Source: Bacteroidales bacterium
GTDB lineage: Bacteria; Bacteroidota; Bacteroidia; Bacteroidales; NBLH01
DNA length: 9,146 nucleotides
Reading direction: 5' to 3'
Assembly: GCA_027083715.1 (NCBI GenBank)
Contig: JALWNR010000811.1
Coordinates: 1 to 9,146, forward strand
This document shows, piece by piece, positions 5,961 through 9,146 of this stretch. Numbering within the stretch: position 1 is the stretch's first letter; every line of letters starts with the position of its first letter. A program made the translations under genes and the position numbers. The notes under the pieces are model-generated. The model made no database searches, was not told where the DNA came from, and saw only the letters and a list, made by a program, of their open reading frames with translations.

Positions 5961-7553
5961 ATGAAGCTAAATTTTGTTTACCTGGCATTCTTGCTTTTGG
6001 CACCCGCTAATATCATTTTTGCACAAACTCCGGCTTGGATAAAATATGAGAAAAGAGTATTAAAATATCCTGAAAGTATTTATTTAACAGGTTTTAGTTC
6101 AGAAACTAATTATTACGGAGATGATGAAAACGAGTTGATTGCACGCTGTGAAGAAAATGCACGCAAAGAACTGACCGAAGCGGTAAAAATTTCAATTAAA
6201 AGTATTACGATAAGCGGGGTGAATAATGTCAATACCGGTGTAAATCAGGAAACATACGAGTATATAAAGCAGAGCAGTGTGTCTTTTTCAAATCTAGATG
6301 TTGCAGGTTTGACCACCCAACATTTTTACGATAAAAAGAAAAAAATTGCTTATGCTTTTTGTTATGTAAAACGGGCGGATTTAATTGCACATTATAAGCA
6401 AAAAGTAAATACCGGTTTAAAAGATTTAGAGCTGAAAAAACAATTTGCCGATGATATGTTAAAAGCAGATCTACAGCAAAAAGCATTACAGGCATATTTT
6501 GAATGTTTGCCGATTTTAAGAGAACTCGAAGAAGCACAAGCAGTTCTTGCAGCTATGGGTAAGCGTGATGAGGTTTCTTTGAAAAAAGACAAAACGCTAC
6601 AATTAAAAACTGAAATTGACTATGGAATTAATCAATTAAATAGTATTGCGAAAAATTCTATTTCGGATGTGGCATTTTTTATTGCCAAAGGATTAAATAT
6701 GCAAGTAAAAGATTTGAAAGGAAAAGTTAAATTAAGCAGCTTTACTTATGAAGATACGCGTATGGGTAGCCCATTTGCTAAACGCTTGCATAAAGAATTG
6801 GAACAAAAATTAGTATCTGAAACCAATTTGGAAATTCATAATTTACAGTATGCCAGCCAATACAAAAAACAATCATTGCTCGATTATATTATTACTGGAA
6901 CTTATTGGAACGACAATGAATATTTAAAAATTATTGTGGTTTTGCGTGATTTTAAAACAGGAAAAGCCATTGCCAGTGTTGAAACAAAACTTTCAAAAGC
7001 TTTTTGTGAAAAAAATAAACTGGAATATTTACCGGCAAATTTTATCGAAGTTAATACAAAACGTAAAAATTTTCTTGAAAATGAAGTAATTGGAGGAGAT
7101 TTAAGTCTTGAAGTTTGGACCAATAAAGGCTCAGATGACTTATTGTTTACCGAAGGTGATACTTTGCGGCTATTCCTTCGTGTAAACAAGCCATGTTACA
7201 TACGTTTTATATATTATTTGGCAGACGGAGCAAAAGTTCTTTTATTGGATAATTATTATATAGGCATTGATAAAGTAAACAAAGTATATGAATTACCCGA
7301 AGAATTTGTTTGTGCTGAGCCTTTTGGTGCTGAACTTTTATTGGTGAATGCCCAAACAGAAAAATTTGAACCTTTAAATACACACAAACAATACGGCTAC
7401 GAATTTATTTTAGATGATGTACCTGAGATATTAGCCAATACACGTGGATTTAAAAAAGTTACAAATGGAGAAGTAATGAAAGCCGAAAGTAGTATTGTGA
7501 TTACTACGATGGGAAAAACCGCCGATGAGTTAAGAGATTTTGAAGGGTTTTAG
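5961..7553 (+). CDS. Secreted LPP20-like / DUF4384-like multidomain protein
   Basis: A 530-residue exported protein. Residues 1-21 are a type I signal peptide (MKLN, hydrophobic core, IIFA before QTPAW); there is no lipobox Cys, unlike the named LPP20 lipoproteins. Residues 24-145 follow the LPP20 layout: PAWI, YLTGFSSE, a helix ARCEENARKELTEAVKISIKS with the repeated-Ala/charged pattern, then SSVSFSNLDVAGL and IAYAFCYVKRADL. Residues 150-235 are helical and charged. Residues 235-346 (FFIAKGL, VKLSSFTYEDTRMGSPFAKRL, LLDYIITGTYW, LRDFKTGKAIASVETKLS) recall the CsgG/FlgO-type fold seen in envelope proteins. Residues 380-475 fit DUF4384: LSLEVWTNKG, FTEGDTLRLFLRVNKPCYIRFIYYLADGAKVLLLDN. The last 50 residues are not recognised. 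No partner gene adjoins it on this strand. The likely site is the periplasm or outer membrane; its function is unknown. Confidence 0.85.
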   Translation: MKLNFVYLAFLLLAPANIIFAQTPAWIKYEKRVLKYPESIYLTGFSSETNYYGDDENELIARCEENARKELTEAVKISIKSITISGVNNVNTGVNQETYEYIKQSSVSFSNLDVAGLTTQHFYDKKKKIAYAFCYVKRADLIAHYKQKVNTGLKDLELKKQFADDMLKADLQQKALQAYFECLPILRELEEAQAVLAAMGKRDEVSLKKDKTLQLKTEIDYGINQLNSIAKNSISDVAFFIAKGLNMQVKDLKGKVKLSSFTYEDTRMGSPFAKRLHKELEQKLVSETNLEIHNLQYASQYKKQSLLDYIITGTYWNDNEYLKIIVVLRDFKTGKAIASVETKLSKAFCEKNKLEYLPANFIEVNTKRKNFLENEVIGGDLSLEVWTNKGSDDLLFTEGDTLRLFLRVNKPCYIRFIYYLADGAKVLLLDNYYIGIDKVNKVYELPEEFVCAEPFGAELLLVNAQTEKFEPLNTHKQYGYEFILDDVPEILANTRGFKKVTNGEVMKAESSIVITTMGKTADELRDFEGF

Positions 7554-7592
7554 ATTTGCTTATAAACTTTTACTGATTTTTTAGACAATTTA

Positions 7593-7620
7593 GGGTTTTG
7601 GGTACTGGGTGCTGAGTATG
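7593..7620 (+). repeat. Degenerate 7-bp tandem repeat (4 units)
   Basis: Four contiguous heptads in register: GGGTTTT, GGGTACT, GGGTGCT and GAGTATG, consensus about GGGTRCT. It is G-rich against an AT-rich background, 40 nt after the stop of the 530-residue gene. It may be the remnant of a longer array or of a dispersed repeat. No function is claimed. Confidence 0.45.
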
Positions 7621-7673
7621 AAAAGTAAATAAAGATTTTATAAAATTAGGTTTATACCGACTGCACATTCAAT

Positions 7674-7695
7674 ATAGTACAATTTATTGTACTAT
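7674..7695. repeat. 22-bp AT-rich palindrome, arms ATAGTACAAT / ATTGTACTAT
   Basis: A perfect 10-bp inverted repeat around a central TT (arms 7674-7683 and 7686-7695), midway between two convergent genes. It could fold as a hairpin on either strand or be bound by a dimeric protein. Convergent placement favours a role in ending transcription, but the stem is AT-rich and lacks a clear U-tract, so that stays a guess. Confidence 0.6.
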
Positions 7696-7720
7696 TTTCA
7701 TGTAGCATCGGCATAACCTG

Positions 7721-7736
7721 TCCCGACTTGTCGGGA
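7721..7736. terminator. GC-rich hairpin between convergent genes, possible terminator
   Basis: TCCCGAC (7721-7727), TT, GTCGGGA (7730-7736): a 7-bp perfect stem, five of its seven pairs G-C, in an otherwise AT-rich gap. On the plus strand a run of seven T follows at 7745-7751, 9 nt past the stem and itself flanked by CCAAA and TTTGG, which pair as a second small hairpin. It lies 184 nt after the plus-strand stop at 7553 and 42 nt after the minus-strand stop at 7778. The distant U-run makes it a weak intrinsic terminator; it may instead be a dispersed palindromic repeat of a kind common in Bacteroidota intergenic DNA. Confidence 0.4.
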
Positions 7737-7777
7737 ACACCAAATTTTTTTGGACTAATTTATAATTCATTTTGGTA

Positions 7778-8902
7778 TTATTTTACGGTTTTCATAAGGC
7801 TATTCCATAGTTTTTCGGCTGTTTTGTCCCACGAAAAATTTTGTCGTTGAATTTTTCCGTTTTCAATAAGCTTTTTTCGCAAGGCATCATCCTTTGCCAT
7901 TTTTAGCATAGCATCAGTAATTGAATCTACCGAAAACGGATTTGCATACAAAACAGCATCACCGCCAACCTCCGGTAATGAAGTTACATTAGAAATAATT
8001 GCCGGCACATTACAATTCATTGATTCAAGTACGGGAATGCCAAAACCTTCAAATTTAGAAACTAAAATTAAAGCCTGTGCCGCTGCCAAAAGTTGATGAA
8101 TTTTTTCGGGTGTTTGGTGTCCCATAAAAACAACATCGTCTTTAAAACGCATTTTTTGATAAATTGATTTCAGCTTTACATTTTTGAAAAAATAACTACC
8201 AATAATTATAAGTTTATATGGTTTAGAAAAGTTTTTACGAAACTCATCAAAAGCCAAAAGCATCCGCTCCGGATTTTTGCGCGGATGAATGGAGCCAATG
8301 AAGATAAAATAATCCAGTCCTTGCGTATAAATTTGTTTTATTTGTTTGCGTTCTATTTTATCGAGTGGCTGATAAACAGGGTTTGAACCATTATAGACTA
8401 TGTCTATTTTTTTAGAAGCTACTCGGTAAGTTTTGGCAATATCGTTTTTTGAATATTCTGAAACAGTGGCTATACGCACTGCCTTTTGTGCAAATTTCGG
8501 AAAAAAATGATTGTAATATTTACGCGTAAGAAAAGGTAAATCTTTGGGATAGTGTGCAAAATTTATATCGTGAATTACCGCCAATGATTTTATATCCGTA
8601 TTTAACGATAAATATCCATCAGGTGATAGAAAAATATCAGGTTTGATTTTACGAAAAAATTTGGGTAATTGATGTTCAAACCAATAATACCACAGAAAAG
8701 GATGGCGTGTTGGCGGCGAAACAATAAGTGGTTCAATATTCTCAGAAAAAATAAATTCTTCGGAAAAAGAACGGTCGAAAATGAAATAAAACTGATGTTC
8801 CGGGTGGTTTTGTGTAATACGTTTTAAATTTTCGTAAGTAAACCAACCAATACCATCGAGTTTGCTTTTTATTAACAGGCGTGTATTTACTGCAATTTTC
8901 AT
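7778..8902 (-). CDS. Glycosyltransferase family 4 (GT4), GT-B fold
   Basis: A 374-residue cytoplasmic enzyme, normal length for GT4, transferring a sugar from a nucleotide or phospho-activated donor with retention. N-terminal acceptor domain about 1-190: MKIAVNTRLL, DGIGWFTYENLKR at 16-28 (glycine-containing loop), VIHDINF at 109-115, ATVSEYSKNDIAK at 146-157, DIVYNGSNPVY at 167-177. C-terminal donor domain about 195-374: FIFIGSIHPRKNPERMLLAF at 199-218 (basic residues for the donor phosphates), VFMGHQTPEKIHQLLAAA at 258-275, and the EX7E motif as E285-GFGIPVL-E293, then PAIISNVTSLPEVGGDAVL at 300-318. No signal peptide or membrane helix. Specificity cannot be read from the sequence; mannosyl or similar is common in this subgroup. 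The neighbouring divergent flippase suggests assembly of a surface polysaccharide (O-antigen, capsule or exopolysaccharide). Confidence 0.95.
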   Translation of the reverse strand: MKIAVNTRLLIKSKLDGIGWFTYENLKRITQNHPEHQFYFIFDRSFSEEFIFSENIEPLIVSPPTRHPFLWYYWFEHQLPKFFRKIKPDIFLSPDGYLSLNTDIKSLAVIHDINFAHYPKDLPFLTRKYYNHFFPKFAQKAVRIATVSEYSKNDIAKTYRVASKKIDIVYNGSNPVYQPLDKIERKQIKQIYTQGLDYFIFIGSIHPRKNPERMLLAFDEFRKNFSKPYKLIIIGSYFFKNVKLKSIYQKMRFKDDVVFMGHQTPEKIHQLLAAAQALILVSKFEGFGIPVLESMNCNVPAIISNVTSLPEVGGDAVLYANPFSVDSITDAMLKMAKDDALRKKLIENGKIQRQNFSWDKTAEKLWNSLMKTVK

Positions 8903-8916
8903 TTTGAGAAATTCTG

Positions 8917-8948
8917 TTTAAGACTGAACAACTTTTAAACTAAATTTG
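8917..8948 (+). promoter_or_regulatory. Bacteroidota-type promoter for the flippase gene
   Basis: The plus strand has TAAATTTG at 8941-8948, a perfect match to the Bacteroidota -7 box TAnnTTTG. TTTA at 8917-8920 lies 20 nt upstream, one mismatch from the -33 TTTG and at a spacing in the accepted range. Transcription would begin near 8955, leaving about 30 nt before the TTG start at 8985. The TAAATTT heptamer recurs exactly 10 bp on (8951-8957, inside the 10-bp palindrome GTAAATTTAC at 8950-8959), which could be an operator touching the start site. Confidence 0.5.
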
Positions 8949-8984
8949 TGTAAATTTACCAAAACCTTTTAAAACCATAACCCA

Positions 8985-9146
8985 TTGCTAAAAAAGTTTA
9001 CTGAAAATCTGATTTTTTTATTGTTTTTGAACCTGCTGATTAAGCCATTTTGGATTTTCGGCATTGACCGTAGTATCCAAAACATTGTAGGTGCCGAACA
9101 ATATGGGTTTTATATTACACTATTTAATTTCTCGTTGATATTCAAT
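8985..9146 (+). CDS. Polysaccharide flippase (Wzx/MATE-like) N-terminus, cut by window edge, TTG start
   Basis: The first 54 codons are visible and open at the right edge. They read (M)LKKFTENLIFLLFLNLLIKP, then FWIFGIDRSIQNIVGAEQYG, then FYITLFNFSLIFN. This is the N-terminus of Bacteroidota oligosaccharide flippases of the MOP superfamily (Wzx type), which move undecaprenyl-linked oligosaccharides across the inner membrane: a first transmembrane helix at about 8-26, the GIDRxxQNxxGAExYG loop at 26-41 and the start of a second helix. In this frame TAA lies at 8970-8972 and no ATG occurs before or near the conserved N-terminus, so the TTG at 8985-8987 is the only credible start. It is transcribed divergently from the GT4 gene, 82 nt apart, supporting a shared polysaccharide-synthesis role. 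Confidence 0.85.
   Translation, partial: MLKKFTENLIFLLFLNLLIKPFWIFGIDRSIQNIVGAEQYGFYITLFNFSLIFN

Overview
The window looks like chromosomal DNA from an AT-rich member of the Bacteroidota, probably Bacteroidales-like. The signs are: no clear Shine-Dalgarno sequences; one good Bacteroidota-type -7 box (TAnnTTTG) at the right-hand divergent promoter; a lipoprotein beta-mannosidase; an ECF sigma factor next to a small Cys-rich lipoprotein; and proteins of a Bacteroidota type. Genus and species cannot be fixed from the sequence.

Layout. From 1 to 2334 four genes lie on the minus strand. In transcription order they are a nitroreductase-family flavoprotein, a 273-residue membrane-anchored protein of unknown function with two Sm/LSm-like segments, a 150-residue Cys-rich lipoprotein, and the first 95 codons of an ECF sigma-70 factor cut by the window edge. 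The last three are closely spaced (14-nt and about 73-nt gaps) and may form an envelope or signalling operon. Divergent from them, 2454-5027 encodes a full-length GH2 beta-mannosidase lipoprotein with both catalytic glutamates. A small DCC/DUF393 thiol-disulfide protein follows at 5195-5584.

The 376-nt gap 5585-5960 holds a MITE-like element, 5626-5822. It has inverted TTAACCC ends, a possible 3-bp target duplication and two strong internal hairpins. Next is a 530-residue secreted protein, 5961-7553, with an LPP20-like N-terminus, a middle domain recalling CsgG/FlgO proteins and a DUF4384-like C-terminal domain. The convergent gap 7554-7777 carries a degenerate 7-bp tandem repeat, a 22-bp AT-rich palindrome and a GC-rich hairpin that may act as a terminator. 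A GT4 glycosyltransferase, 8902 to 7778 on the minus strand, then faces a divergent polysaccharide flippase (Wzx/MATE type), which enters at 8985 with an apparent TTG start and runs off the right edge. This pair probably begins a surface-polysaccharide locus.

No tRNA, rRNA, CRISPR array or transposase gene is visible. No clearly new defence or mobile system is present. The least explained items are the LSm-like membrane protein with its sigma/lipoprotein neighbours, the LPP20-DUF4384 protein, and the MITE-like repeat.
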